DNA of 64,000 nucleotides from Bacteroides zoogleoformans (GTDB taxonomy: Bacteria > Bacteroidota > Bacteroidia > Bacteroidales > Bacteroidaceae): assembly GCF_002998435.1 (NCBI RefSeq), contig NZ_CP027231.1, forward strand, positions 372,001 to 436,000, written 5' to 3'. A program made the translations under genes and the position numbers. The notes under the pieces are model-generated. The model saw only the letters and a list, made by a program, of their open reading frames with translations. It did no database searches and was not told the origin of the DNA. Position 1 is the stretch's first letter; every line of letters begins with the position of its first letter. Shown in pieces: positions 8,489-17,758 of this stretch.

Positions 8489-9427
8489 TTAGATAATATA
8501 TTGCGAACTGATGGATTCATTGTTCATTACTCTATTGATGGTTTCAGCAAACATATCGGCAATGCTTAATTGTTTTACTTTGGCACATTTCTTGGAGTAA
8601 GGAATACTGTCAGTAAATACCATCTCGGACAAAGATGATTCCTGAATTCTGAAAGAAGCCGGGTCGGACATTACACAATGGCTGGCAATGGCACGAACAG
8701 ACCTTGCTCCCGCATCCATCATGACGTTGGCAGCTTTAGTAATGGTACCGGCTGTGTCTACAATATCATCTACCAATACAACATTTTTGTCCTTCACGTC
8801 GCCGATTATCTGCATTGTGGCAACTACATTCGCTTTTTCGCGCGTTTTATTGCACAATACCAAAGGAACACCCAGATACTTGGAGAATGTGCTGGCTCGT
8901 TTGGAACCACCTACGTCCGGAGTGGCAATTACCAAATTTTCCAACTTCAACGACTCGATATAGGGAAGGAATACGGCTGACGCATACAGGTGATCTACCG
9001 GAATGTCAAAAAATCCCTGAATTTGATCGGCATGCAAGTCCATTGTTATCAGACGATCAATTCCCGCAACAGAAAGCAGGTCGGCAACAAGTTTCGCACC
9101 GATAGATACACGCGGCTTGTCTTTTCTATCCTGACGTGCCCATCCAAAATAGGGAATGACTGCCACAATACTTTTGGCTGATGCTCTTTTAGCGGCATCA
9201 ATCATCAGCAAAAGTTCCATCAGGTTGTCAGAGTTAGGAAAGGTTGATTGAACCAAGAAGACGTGTGCGCCACGAATAGACTCTTCATAAGAGACGGCAA
9301 ACTCACCGTCTGCAAAGTGGGTAATGTTCATCTTTCCCAAAGGGCAATTAAGACTGGCGCAAATTTTTTCTGCAAGGTACCTCGAATTTGTTCCGGAGAA
9401 TACCATAAAAGGTGTTTTTTCGCTCAT
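8489..9427 (-). CDS. prs: Ribose-phosphate pyrophosphokinase (PRPP synthetase)
   Basis: 312-residue class I PRPP synthetase making phosphoribosyl pyrophosphate from ribose 5-phosphate and ATP for nucleotide, histidine and NAD synthesis. Conserved parts are FADGEF near residue 40, the ATP-binding RQDRKDKPR, the divalent-metal site DLHADQIQGFF and the PRPP-binding loop VLVDDIVDTAGT. Length is typical. It is a single gene with its own terminator and a TACCTTTG -7 element, divergent from the sensor kinase gene. Confidence 0.97.
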   Translation of the reverse strand: MSEKTPFMVFSGTNSRYLAEKICASLNCPLGKMNITHFADGEFAVSYEESIRGAHVFLVQSTFPNSDNLMELLLMIDAAKRASAKSIVAVIPYFGWARQDRKDKPRVSIGAKLVADLLSVAGIDRLITMDLHADQIQGFFDIPVDHLYASAVFLPYIESLKLENLVIATPDVGGSKRASTFSKYLGVPLVLCNKTREKANVVATMQIIGDVKDKNVVLVDDIVDTAGTITKAANVMMDAGARSVRAIASHCVMSDPASFRIQESSLSEMVFTDSIPYSKKCAKVKQLSIADMFAETINRVMNNESISSQYII

Positions 9428-9464
9428 TTCTGTAATAGATATTACCTATTTGTTAATATGTATG

Positions 9465-9472
9465 CAAAGGTA
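9465..9472 (-). promoter_or_regulatory. -7 element of prs
   Basis: Minus strand TACCTTTG, with TTG triplets 18 and 21 bases further upstream as possible -33 elements; 37 bases before the start codon. Confidence 0.6.
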
Positions 9473-9551
9473 TGAAATTCCCATTACATACAACAAGAGT
9501 TATTGTATAAAAATAATTTTTCTTTCAGGGATTTATTTGTAGTTTTGCTCA

Positions 9552-12500
9552 ATGAAGCAACTTTCTTCAATATGGCTTGCCGGATTACTTTACTTATGTG
9601 CAGTAATGGTTTCGTGTGGGGGAGCAGCTCCCATCAAGGAAGTACGCCTTATTGACTCTCTGAACCAAGTGGCGTATTTATATCGTTATAAAAATCTGGA
9701 CTCTTCCTATCACGCCGCTCTACGGGCCTATCAAGAGGTGAATCTGTATAAACAGGGGCGGGCAGAGGCTTCTAATAACCTGGGCTTCTGTGCCTTTATG
9801 CGCATGGATTTTGAGCAAGCGGAGAAGCTGTTCATGGACGTCTACAATATAACTAAAAATGAATTGGAACTTCTGATTGCCGACATAGGTCTGATGAAGA
9901 TTTATCAGCGGACAGCTTTGAATAAGGAGTTTTATGATTATAGGAACAGCGCCTTGCGCCGCATGAAGCGAATAGCGGAAGACCGTGACCTTTTTGTCGA
10001 TAAGCACGAGCGTATGCGGTTGAACTACGCCCGTTCGGAATTTCATATAGTCTCTGCCGTATATTATTATTATCTGCAACAGCGTCCCGAATCCATGACT
10101 TCCATAAATATGGTAGTTGCAAACGAAGAGCTGGCAACCGACACCAACCAATTATTGTATTATCATTACATCAAAGGTTCTGCCGCTTTGTGCGACGGTG
10201 AGTATCCGGACGAACGTATGCTTCAAGAATTTGACGAGCTTTATACCACCTGGCAGATAGCTTCGCGAAAGGGGTATCTCTATTTTGAAGGAAACAGTGT
10301 GCAAGGCCTTGCCAACCTAATGGTTTCACCCGATAGTTATAAATTCTTTCAGAATAGGCGTTCGCATGATTTAATACAATCGGGCATACCCGCGGATTCT
10401 TTATTGCCCATGCGACTTGGGCAGTTGGCATTAACTAAATTCCGCCAATACAATGACTTATATCAGATTGCAGGAGCCTATGTGTCTATTGGCAGGTACT
10501 TGAATGTACATGGCAGGTATGCCGAAGCGCTGGACACCCTGAAGCAGGCACTGGAATGCGTGAACAGTCATCATCGTCGTTTCTATCACAGCCATAACAA
10601 TGAGGATTACCTGAAAGCGTTTGACCACAGAGATACAATCAGCACAGAAAGAGTATGGATAGATCACAAGCTAAAGACCGTACCCGAGTGGATTTTGCGT
10701 ATTCGCGAACAGTTGACCGTATCATATGCCGGTCTCGGAATGAAAGAGAATTTAAATTATAACCGCAATATCTATCTGGATATATTGGAAGATACTCGCC
10801 AAGACAAGGAATTGGAAAGCCGGTATCAGGCGCTGGAGAAGGAGTCGAAACAATTGAACGTTGTACTTTCAGTGGTACTTATCGGTTTCGTGCTGTTATT
10901 TTTCCTCTTCTGGCTTTTCAATAAACATTCCAAGGCAAGAAGCAACCGGCATCTCCATCGCCTGCAACTGATGTTGGATATTTGCCAGAAAATTACAGTA
11001 TCCATTCCGGCCGATGCACATAGCGAAGAAGAAATAGTCGAAGCCATTCAACAGTCAGTCTGTCCGGAATTAGAGTTGCTCTTCGGGGTAAAAGATGTCC
11101 GAATTAAAGATGGTAAATTGACCTTTCCATGCCGCATCGGAAAAGACGAACAAGCAATGGTGAAAGTGATAGCTCCTTATATTCAGTGGGCATTGGATAA
11201 TGGTATGACCACCCTTTCTTTGGGTGACGAGCGCCGAAGGCTGGAAAAACAGCGTTATATCCACGAACAACACATAGCAGAAAACAAACGACAGAATCTG
11301 ATAAAGAAGGCATGCATGGCTATTGTGAACGGTATCCATCCTTATATCGATCGTATCACCAACGAAGTGCACAAGCTTACCCGAAAAGAGTTCGTGGCAG
11401 ATGAAAGCATAAAGGCTGACAGGTATCTATACATGAATGAATTGGTGACTACAATCAATGAGTATAACGATATTCTTACTTTATGGATCAAGATGAAACA
11501 AGGAAAACTCAGTCTGAATGTGGAAACCTTTGAACTGAATGAATTGTTTGACTTGGTGCGTAAAGGAAACCGGGCTTTCGAAATGAAGCAACTCACGTTG
11601 GACGTACTGCCTGCGGATTCTTGGGTGAAGGCCGATAAAGCATTGACATTGTTCATGATAAATACATTGGCCGAAAATGCGCGTAAATATACTCCGCGGG
11701 GAGGAACGGTAAGGATTTATGCGAAGCAAGAAGAGGAGTATGTGGAGATTTCGGTAGAAGATAACGGTTGCGGACTGTCGGCAGAAGACGTGGCACGCAT
11801 TGTCGGTGAAAAAGTTTACGACTCGAAAGCCATCGGGATGAACGAGTCTCTTGATAAGGAGGAATTGCAAAAGAACAAAGGAAATGGCTTCGGACTGATG
11901 AATTGCAAAGGCATTATCGAAAAATATCGCAAGACCAATGAGTTATTCAAGGTCTGTATATTCAATGTAGAAAGCACCTTGGGACAAGGCAGCCGTTTCT
12001 ATTTCAGGTTGCCCGGAATCATTCGTAAAACAACATCCGTTTTCTTACTGCTTTTATCCTTAGGGGTATCTTCTTGCCACCACCATGGAAGAGAAGAATT
12101 ATCCGTAGATACAGAGAACGACTCATTGGCATTAAATGCACGAAATGAGTACGAAAGGCTGCTCGACGCCGCTTCGGATTATGCCAACGAGGCTTATTAC
12201 TGCAATGTGGAAGAAAAATATGAGGAAGCCCTGCTATATATAGATTCTGCCATGTACTGCCTGAATGAACATTACAAACGATATGCACCGCATCCGCGCC
12301 GCTACATGACTTTGACCGGAAACGATACACCGGCAGAATTGGATTGGTGGAACCGAATGTTTTATTCCGATTTTCATGTCATTCTGGATATCAGAAACGA
12401 AGCCGCAGTTTCATTTCTTGCATTGAAGCATTGGGATGACTATAATTATAACAATGCGGCCTACACCACTTTATATAAGCTATTGGGTGAGGACCGGTCT

Positions 12501-13898
12501 CTCGAAGAATATTGCCGACAGTTGGAACGTTCCACCACCAACAGAATAGTTGGCATATTGTTGACTCTGGTTTTATTATTTGCATTGTTGCTGGGTTACT
12601 ACATCCTTTATATCCGCAAACGTTTAGTCAACCGTTGGAACCTGGAACAAGTATTGGAGATAAACGAAAAAGTGTTTGCTTCCTCTTTATTATCTGTTTC
12701 AAGAAATGAAGAGATGCTCCGGCAGGAAGAAAATATCTGGAAGGAGATACCTCTGCAAATTGTAAATTCTGCTTTCGATGCGGTAAATGAGTTATTAAGC
12801 ATTGACAGATTGATTCTTGCCGTCTATAACGAAACAACCCGGCAATTGGAATTTACTTCCAATCCTGCCGAAGAGAGAGGAACAGAACAAGAAGTGCCGT
12901 GGAAAAAGATAATGCAGCAAAGTTTTGATCAACGCACCTACATTTCTGAAGGAAACACGTATGCTTTGCCACTTATGGTAGATACCGGAAGTGCGGGACT
13001 GTGCATTGGCGTGCTGTGTCTGGAGCGCAGGGTAGGAACAGAACAAGAGACCGACCGTCTGCTGTCGGAACTCATTGCCAGATACATAGCCATCGTGCTT
13101 TTTAATGTAGTGGTAAAACTGATTGTCAAATTCCGAGATATTGAGACGGCACAGGATGAAGCCCGGCGGGCATTGCGGGAAGACAGTCTGTTGCATGTAC
13201 AGAACATGGTTTTAGACAATTGTCTTTCTACCATTAAGCATGAAACCGTTTATTATCCCAACAAGATAAAACAATTGATCGGGAAATTGAGATCCGGACA
13301 GATAGCAGAGGATGAAGAAAGAGATACTGTTATTGCTATCCGTGAATTGATAGAATATTACAAAGGAATCTTCACGATACTCAGTTCATGCGCCTCCCGA
13401 CAACTGGAAGAAGTCACTTTTCGCCGCTCCGCCATTGCCGTAACCGAATTAATGAATGCTGCCGAGAAATATTTTCTCAAAAAGAGCAAAGCAGGTAAAT
13501 CACATCTCAATTTCAAGACAGAGACATTGGAAGAGTGGATTATCGGTGACCGGAATCTGTTGTTTTTCTTACTCGAGAATTTGATTGATGAGGCTCTTTC
13601 CGATTCTTCAGACGGGAATATCCACCTGACGGCTGAAGAAGACGGTGACTTCGTGCGTTTCCGGTTTACGGATATGCGCAGGGAGAAAAGCCGGGAGGAA
13701 TTGAATCATTTATTTTATCCGGAACTGGCTCGTATGACAGCAGGTGAAAGAGGAAAGCTCCATGGTACGGAATATCTGGTTTGCAAACAGATTATTCGCG
13801 ATCATGACGAGTTTGCCGGACGTCGCGGATGTAGAATCAACGCCGAAGAGGGAAAAGATGGAGGTTTTACTGTATATTTTACGCTACCGAAGAAATAA
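9552..13898 (+). CDS. Large double hybrid-like sensor histidine kinase (DUF5112/DUF5113 type)
   Basis: 1448-residue membrane sensor built from two similar halves. Half one has a lipoprotein-like signal (Cys22), TPR-type helices, a transmembrane segment near 435-457, a possible phospho-acceptor His596 (NGIHPYIDRI) and a canonical ATPase domain (N-box LAENARKY about 702, DNGCGL about 735, GNGFGL about 776). Half two starts with another lipobox-like signal (LGVSSC, Cys842), then helices, a membrane segment near 998-1020, a GAF-like region, an H-box-like IKHET at His1230 and a degenerate ATPase domain without a clear DxGxG. It is probably the partner of the response regulator at 15509. A TAGTTTTG box at 9540-9547 lies so close to the ATG that the mRNA would be nearly leaderless. 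Confidence 0.85.
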   Translation: MKQLSSIWLAGLLYLCAVMVSCGGAAPIKEVRLIDSLNQVAYLYRYKNLDSSYHAALRAYQEVNLYKQGRAEASNNLGFCAFMRMDFEQAEKLFMDVYNITKNELELLIADIGLMKIYQRTALNKEFYDYRNSALRRMKRIAEDRDLFVDKHERMRLNYARSEFHIVSAVYYYYLQQRPESMTSINMVVANEELATDTNQLLYYHYIKGSAALCDGEYPDERMLQEFDELYTTWQIASRKGYLYFEGNSVQGLANLMVSPDSYKFFQNRRSHDLIQSGIPADSLLPMRLGQLALTKFRQYNDLYQIAGAYVSIGRYLNVHGRYAEALDTLKQALECVNSHHRRFYHSHNNEDYLKAFDHRDTISTERVWIDHKLKTVPEWILRIREQLTVSYAGLGMKENLNYNRNIYLDILEDTRQDKELESRYQALEKESKQLNVVLSVVLIGFVLLFFLFWLFNKHSKARSNRHLHRLQLMLDICQKITVSIPADAHSEEEIVEAIQQSVCPELELLFGVKDVRIKDGKLTFPCRIGKDEQAMVKVIAPYIQWALDNGMTTLSLGDERRRLEKQRYIHEQHIAENKRQNLIKKACMAIVNGIHPYIDRITNEVHKLTRKEFVADESIKADRYLYMNELVTTINEYNDILTLWIKMKQGKLSLNVETFELNELFDLVRKGNRAFEMKQLTLDVLPADSWVKADKALTLFMINTLAENARKYTPRGGTVRIYAKQEEEYVEISVEDNGCGLSAEDVARIVGEKVYDSKAIGMNESLDKEELQKNKGNGFGLMNCKGIIEKYRKTNELFKVCIFNVESTLGQGSRFYFRLPGIIRKTTSVFLLLLSLGVSSCHHHGREELSVDTENDSLALNARNEYERLLDAASDYANEAYYCNVEEKYEEALLYIDSAMYCLNEHYKRYAPHPRRYMTLTGNDTPAELDWWNRMFYSDFHVILDIRNEAAVSFLALKHWDDYNYNNAAYTTLYKLLGEDRSLEEYCRQLERSTTNRIVGILLTLVLLFALLLGYYILYIRKRLVNRWNLEQVLEINEKVFASSLLSVSRNEEMLRQEENIWKEIPLQIVNSAFDAVNELLSIDRLILAVYNETTRQLEFTSNPAEERGTEQEVPWKKIMQQSFDQRTYISEGNTYALPLMVDTGSAGLCIGVLCLERRVGTEQETDRLLSELIARYIAIVLFNVVVKLIVKFRDIETAQDEARRALREDSLLHVQNMVLDNCLSTIKHETVYYPNKIKQLIGKLRSGQIAEDEERDTVIAIRELIEYYKGIFTILSSCASRQLEEVTFRRSAIAVTELMNAAEKYFLKKSKAGKSHLNFKTETLEEWIIGDRNLLFFLLENLIDEALSDSSDGNIHLTAEEDGDFVRFRFTDMRREKSREELNHLFYPELARMTAGERGKLHGTEYLVCKQIIRDHDEFAGRRGCRINAEEGKDGGFTVYFTLPKK

Positions 13899-14016
13899 AG
13901 TTCCTATGTTTAAAATCGGAAGTGACGGATAACAGAAGATAGCCCTAAAAAAGCTATACCATTATAGTTAACTTTGTAAGTGAAAAAAACAATATTAACT
14001 CATAACGATATAGCTT

Positions 14017-15102
14017 ATGAAACGTGTACAAAGTAACACATTAGATTTTAGTGGACAAAATATTTACGTAGGAATTGATGTCCACCTGAAGAGTTGGTCG
14101 GTAGCAATCTTATCGAAACATTCAGTACTGAGAAGATTCAGACAAGATCCGGAGCCGGAAGCGTTGCATAAATATTTGGTAAGCAATTATCCGGGTGCCA
14201 ATTACTTCTCAGTTTATGAAGCCGGTTTCTGTGGCTTCTGGATACACGAGAAGTTGACGGATTTAGGTATCAACAATATAGTGGTCAATCCTGCGGATGT
14301 TCCGACGATGAGCAAGGAGAAATTACGTAAGACCGATGCGGTGGATTGCAACAAGCTCGCCCGTGAGTTACGTTCAGGTTCGTTAGAAGGGATATATGTT
14401 CCGGGAACTGACATCCTGGAAATGCGCTCTTTGATAAGGCTGAGAAACCTGATAGTAAAAGACAGCACACGTGCCAAGAACCGTATCAAATCATTGCTTC
14501 GTTTCCATGGAGTGGAAATACCGGAAGAATTTACCCGGAGTTCAATCGGGTGCTGGTCGAAGCGTTTTCTGAATTGGCTGCACTGCCTTGAACTCTCAAC
14601 GGAGTATGGAAAGAAAACACTGGAGCTTCACCTTGAGCAGTTCATCCGCTTGAGGAAGATGCTGCTGCAGGAAACACGTGCCATCCGTGAAATATCCCGG
14701 AAAGCACCATTCGACAAACCGATACGCCTGCTGACATCCGTTCCGGGTATAGGTGTTACAACCGCCGCTACCCTGATGGTCGAGATTGACGATATTGTCC
14801 GTTTCAGCAATGCGGACCATTTAGCCTCTTTCATTGGATTGGTTCCCATGTGTCATTCCAGTGGTGATAATGATAATGTGGGTGACATTACACCCCGTCG
14901 GCATTTCATGCTCCGGTGTCTGTTGGTGGAAGCCGCATGGGTTGCCATCCGGAAAGACCCGGCCATGACAATGGCTTATACGGAATACCGGAAACGGATG
15001 AATCCGCAAAAGGCTATTGTGAAAATTGCCAGACGGTTAGTGAACAGAGTCTATTTTGTACTTAAACATGAAAAGGAATATGTGCCATGTGTTATCAAAT
15101 GA
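14017..15102 (+). CDS. IS110-family transposase (DEDD recombinase)
   Basis: 361-residue recombinase. The N-terminal RuvC-like DEDD domain shows GIDVH (Asp21), the YEAG glutamate (Glu68) and the TDAVDCNKLA pair (Asp107, Asp110). The C-terminal Tnp_20 domain has the helix-hairpin segment SVPGIGVTTAATLM and the serine region MCHSSGD (Ser281/282), where the IS110 nucleophile lies. The reading frame is intact with no frameshift, so the element may be active. Characterised IS110 enzymes use an RNA encoded in the element to choose donor and target; here the likely RNA lies downstream of the gene. Confidence 0.95.
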   Translation: MKRVQSNTLDFSGQNIYVGIDVHLKSWSVAILSKHSVLRRFRQDPEPEALHKYLVSNYPGANYFSVYEAGFCGFWIHEKLTDLGINNIVVNPADVPTMSKEKLRKTDAVDCNKLARELRSGSLEGIYVPGTDILEMRSLIRLRNLIVKDSTRAKNRIKSLLRFHGVEIPEEFTRSSIGCWSKRFLNWLHCLELSTEYGKKTLELHLEQFIRLRKMLLQETRAIREISRKAPFDKPIRLLTSVPGIGVTTAATLMVEIDDIVRFSNADHLASFIGLVPMCHSSGDNDNVGDITPRRHFMLRCLLVEAAWVAIRKDPAMTMAYTEYRKRMNPQKAIVKIARRLVNRVYFVLKHEKEYVPCVIK

Positions 15103-15108
15103 TATAGA

Positions 15109-15277
15109 ATCCTATAAGGTAAAACAACTTTCTTTTGAGAGAAATACTACATATCTTTTGCGGCTTTGAAGTCCGCTCAAAAAAGTCTGTAACTCTCATT
15201 ACATGGTTTGACTGATAAAGGAACTTGCGGCTCACTTCGTTGATGTCCGCTGTGGAAAGTTTGTTTTACCATAGGAT
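15109..15277 (+). ncRNA. Structured RNA candidate of the IS110 element (bridge/seekRNA-like)
   Basis: Arms 15109-15132 and 15255-15277 pair over 22 bases with only a two-base and a one-base bulge, closing a region of about 120 bases. Inside are two hairpins sharing the same frame, TTGCGGCT...GTCCGCT: 15158-15177 with a 9-base loop and 15225-15251 with a 16-base loop. The first is enclosed by a further perfect TGAGAG/CTCTCA stem (15136-15141 with 15193-15198). Two-loop architecture directly after the transposase stop fits the RNA guide expected of IS1111-type elements. The function is inferred; only the folding potential is seen. Confidence 0.55.
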
Positions 15278-15321
15278 TTTGGCTCAGGTTTTCTTAGCCA
15301 TATCAGACAGTATCAGTAATA

Positions 15322-15443
15322 CAAAAAGAGAGGCGTGTAACCGCCTCCACAAGTAGCATTACTGCGTGCCGTCAGGATGCTTATCGCTGGTAGGTTGCTC
15401 CTCAGCAGAGCCTACTTCCTCTTAACATCCTGATACAAAGATA
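15322..15443 (-). ncRNA. Minus-strand small-RNA candidate with promoter and terminator
   Basis: On the minus strand, TATCTTTG (15436-15443) matches the -7 consensus. About 100 bases further is a perfect GAGGCG/CGCCTC hairpin (15330-15335 with 15342-15347) followed by TTTTTG, a good terminator. In between, TCAGGATG and CATCCTGA (15372-15379 with 15426-15433) form a perfect 8-bp stem enclosing a GTAGG/CCTAC stem. No reading frame of note. The -33 element is weak. It lies just outside the estimated IS end, antisense to the kinase-regulator direction. Confidence 0.5.
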
Positions 15444-15508
15444 TAATACAAAAGTTAATTATTAATGAATTATCCAACTTTGTTTGGATTTTAAATGGAA
15501 AGACATAT

Positions 15509-16237
15509 ATGGAAGATAAAAAATTCAAAGTAATCATCGTTGAGGATGTCAAACTGGAACTGAAAGGCACGGAAGAAATTTTCCGTCATGAGATACCTAA
15601 TGCTGAAATCATTGGCACTGCTATGACAGAACAAGAGTTTTGGACTTTGATGGAAAACGGCGTGCCCGACCTCGTCTTGCTTGACTTAGGTTTGGGAGGC
15701 TCTACTACCATCGGGGTGGATATATGCCGCAACATTATCAAACGCTACCCCGACGTGCATGTCCTGATATTCACCGGAGAAATACTGAACGAGAAATTAT
15801 GGGTAGAGGTGCTTGAAGCAGGAGCTGACGGCATCATTCTGAAAACCGGCGAACTGCTAACCAAAACCGATGTACAGGCTGTGATGGATGGTAAAAAAAT
15901 GGTCTTCAACCATCCTATCTTAGAGAAGATTGTAGAGCGATTTAAGAAATCGGTGTTGAATGATGCTAAACGTCAGGAAGCTATTATCAGCTATGACATC
16001 GATGAATACGACGAGCGGTTCCTTCGCCATCTGGCATTGGGATATACCAAGGAGATGATAGCCAATCTGAAAGGCATGCCGTTTGGAGTGAAGTCGTTGG
16101 AGAAGCGTCAGAACGATTTGGTGGGACGTCTCTTTTCTTCCGACGAAAGGGTAGGGGTGAATGCTACCCGATTGGCCGTACGCGCATTAGAACTCCGCAT
16201 CTTGAACATCGACAATCTGGAGGCCGACGATGAGTAG
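15509..16237 (+). CDS. Response regulator, receiver plus LuxR/DUF5932-like output domain
   Basis: 242 residues. The receiver domain (about 1-130) has the acidic pair in IIVEDVK, phospho-acceptor Asp59 in LLDLGLGG, the threonine of IFTGE and the lysine of ILKTG. The C-terminal part (about 165-242) has the spacing of a LuxR-type helix-turn-helix (LALGYTKEMIANLKG...VKSLEKRQNDL) but is divergent. It is most likely the partner of the large kinase at 9552, from which an IS element now separates it. Its last eight bases overlap the AbgT gene, so the two are coupled. Confidence 0.88.
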   Translation: MEDKKFKVIIVEDVKLELKGTEEIFRHEIPNAEIIGTAMTEQEFWTLMENGVPDLVLLDLGLGGSTTIGVDICRNIIKRYPDVHVLIFTGEILNEKLWVEVLEAGADGIILKTGELLTKTDVQAVMDGKKMVFNHPILEKIVERFKKSVLNDAKRQEAIISYDIDEYDERFLRHLALGYTKEMIANLKGMPFGVKSLEKRQNDLVGRLFSSDERVGVNATRLAVRALELRILNIDNLEADDE

Positions 16238-17681
16238 ATTGCGCATGCCACACCCCGCCACGATGTTCTTCCTGCTGACGCTGGCAGTCATCCTTCTATC
16301 ATGGATATTCGACATCTATGGTCTGAGCGTGCCGCATCCGCAGACGGGTGAAGAGATACGCGTGCAAAGCTTGCTGAGTCCGGAAGGCATACGCTGGCTA
16401 TTGCGTCATGTGATCACTAACTTTACGGGATTTGCTCCTCTGGGTTTGGTGATTGTGGCTATGTTTGGAATCGGCGTGGCTCAACATTCGGGATTCATTG
16501 ACGCATGTATCCGCAGAGGGGTGCGAAGCAAACTCGCTCCTTGGCGCACGCTCATTGGGGTGATAATCTTGGGCTTGCTCTCCAATGTGGTGGGAGATGC
16601 AGGATATATCATTTTGCTCCCCATAGCAGCCACTTTATTCCAATTCGTCGGTTTGCATCCCATAGGAGGAATAATCACAGCATACGTTTCCGTATCTTGC
16701 GGATATAGTGCTAATATCTTCTTGACGACTTTGGATTCCATGCTTGCCGCTTCTACTCAGGAAGCGGCTGATATGTCCAACGTAGTTTCCGGACAAACGG
16801 GACCTCTGTGCAATTATTATTTTTTCTTTGCCTCTACTTTCCTGCTCACATTTGTCATTTACTATATAACCCGCAAGAGCTTGCTGCCCGGTTTAGGCAA
16901 GTACGAAGGCAACATTCGTTTCGGCGGATACAAACAATTATCCCGGAAAGAACGAAGGGCACTGATAGGTTCCGTTATGGTGGCTTTGCTGTATATAGGC
17001 ATTATCGTATGGGCCACTTTCTCTCCGTGGGGCATACTGCGTGGCGTCAATGGCGGACTTATTCGTTCTCCTTTCATCGTGGGCATTCTCTTTCTGCTAT
17101 CTCTTGGCATAGGATTGACAGGGATGATATACGGCTTTGCTTCAGGACGCTATCGCACGGACGGTGATATGATAGAAGGACTGACGCAACCCATGAAATT
17201 ACTGAGTGTGTACTTTGTGATCACTTTCTTTGCCGCACAAATGTTTGCATGTTTCGAGTATTCTCATTTGGACAGATGCATAGCCATCATGGGAGCAAAT
17301 TTGCTTTTTTCTGTACGTTTAAGCAGTATATGGGTTTTGATATTGTTCATTCTGTTCACGGCCTTGGTCAACATGATTATGGTATCGGCCACCGCCAAAT
17401 GGACTTTCATGTCATTCATCTTTGTTCCGGTATTGGCGGGTATGGGCATCTCGCCGGACATGGTTCAATGCGCATATCGCATTGGTGACAGCGCCACCAA
17501 TGCCATTACGCCCTTTATCTTTTACATGCCCCTCGTACTGACTTATATGCAGCAATATGACAAGCAGTCAACTTATGGCTCACTCTTAAAATATACCTGG
17601 AAATATTCACTTACCATCCTGTTTTCCTGGACGCTTTTACTTGTACTATGGCACATCAGCGGTCTGCCATTAGGCTTATAA
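16230..17681 (+). CDS. AbgT-family transporter
   Basis: 483-residue inner-membrane protein with about eleven hydrophobic segments. The family signature region GLLSNVVGDAGYIILLPIAA and the later IGDSATNAITPFIFYMPL loop match AbgT transporters. Known members import p-aminobenzoyl-glutamate or export sulfonamides/p-aminobenzoate using an ion gradient. The start overlaps the response regulator gene by eight bases, suggesting that the two-component system controls or senses something related to this transport. Substrate not determinable. Confidence 0.92.
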   Translation: MSRLRMPHPATMFFLLTLAVILLSWIFDIYGLSVPHPQTGEEIRVQSLLSPEGIRWLLRHVITNFTGFAPLGLVIVAMFGIGVAQHSGFIDACIRRGVRSKLAPWRTLIGVIILGLLSNVVGDAGYIILLPIAATLFQFVGLHPIGGIITAYVSVSCGYSANIFLTTLDSMLAASTQEAADMSNVVSGQTGPLCNYYFFFASTFLLTFVIYYITRKSLLPGLGKYEGNIRFGGYKQLSRKERRALIGSVMVALLYIGIIVWATFSPWGILRGVNGGLIRSPFIVGILFLLSLGIGLTGMIYGFASGRYRTDGDMIEGLTQPMKLLSVYFVITFFAAQMFACFEYSHLDRCIAIMGANLLFSVRLSSIWVLILFILFTALVNMIMVSATAKWTFMSFIFVPVLAGMGISPDMVQCAYRIGDSATNAITPFIFYMPLVLTYMQQYDKQSTYGSLLKYTWKYSLTILFSWTLLLVLWHISGLPLGL

Positions 17682-17758
17682 GTTCAAACTTCAGGCTTGC
17701 TTTCTCTTAAGGTGTGGGTTTGCGTGCACAAAAGCGTGAGGTTGAGTTGCTCAAGTGA

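Larger units (their letters stand above)
13938..15304 (+). mobile_element. IS110-family insertion sequence (approximate limits)
   Basis: One transposase gene with short non-coding flanks, inserted between the sensor kinase and response regulator genes. Limits are estimated from a weak inverted similarity between 13938-13955 and 15286-15304, which would be subterminal repeats of the IS1111 subgroup. IS110 elements make no target duplication, so the ends cannot be fixed from one copy. The 3' non-coding part holds a structured RNA candidate. Confidence 0.7.
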
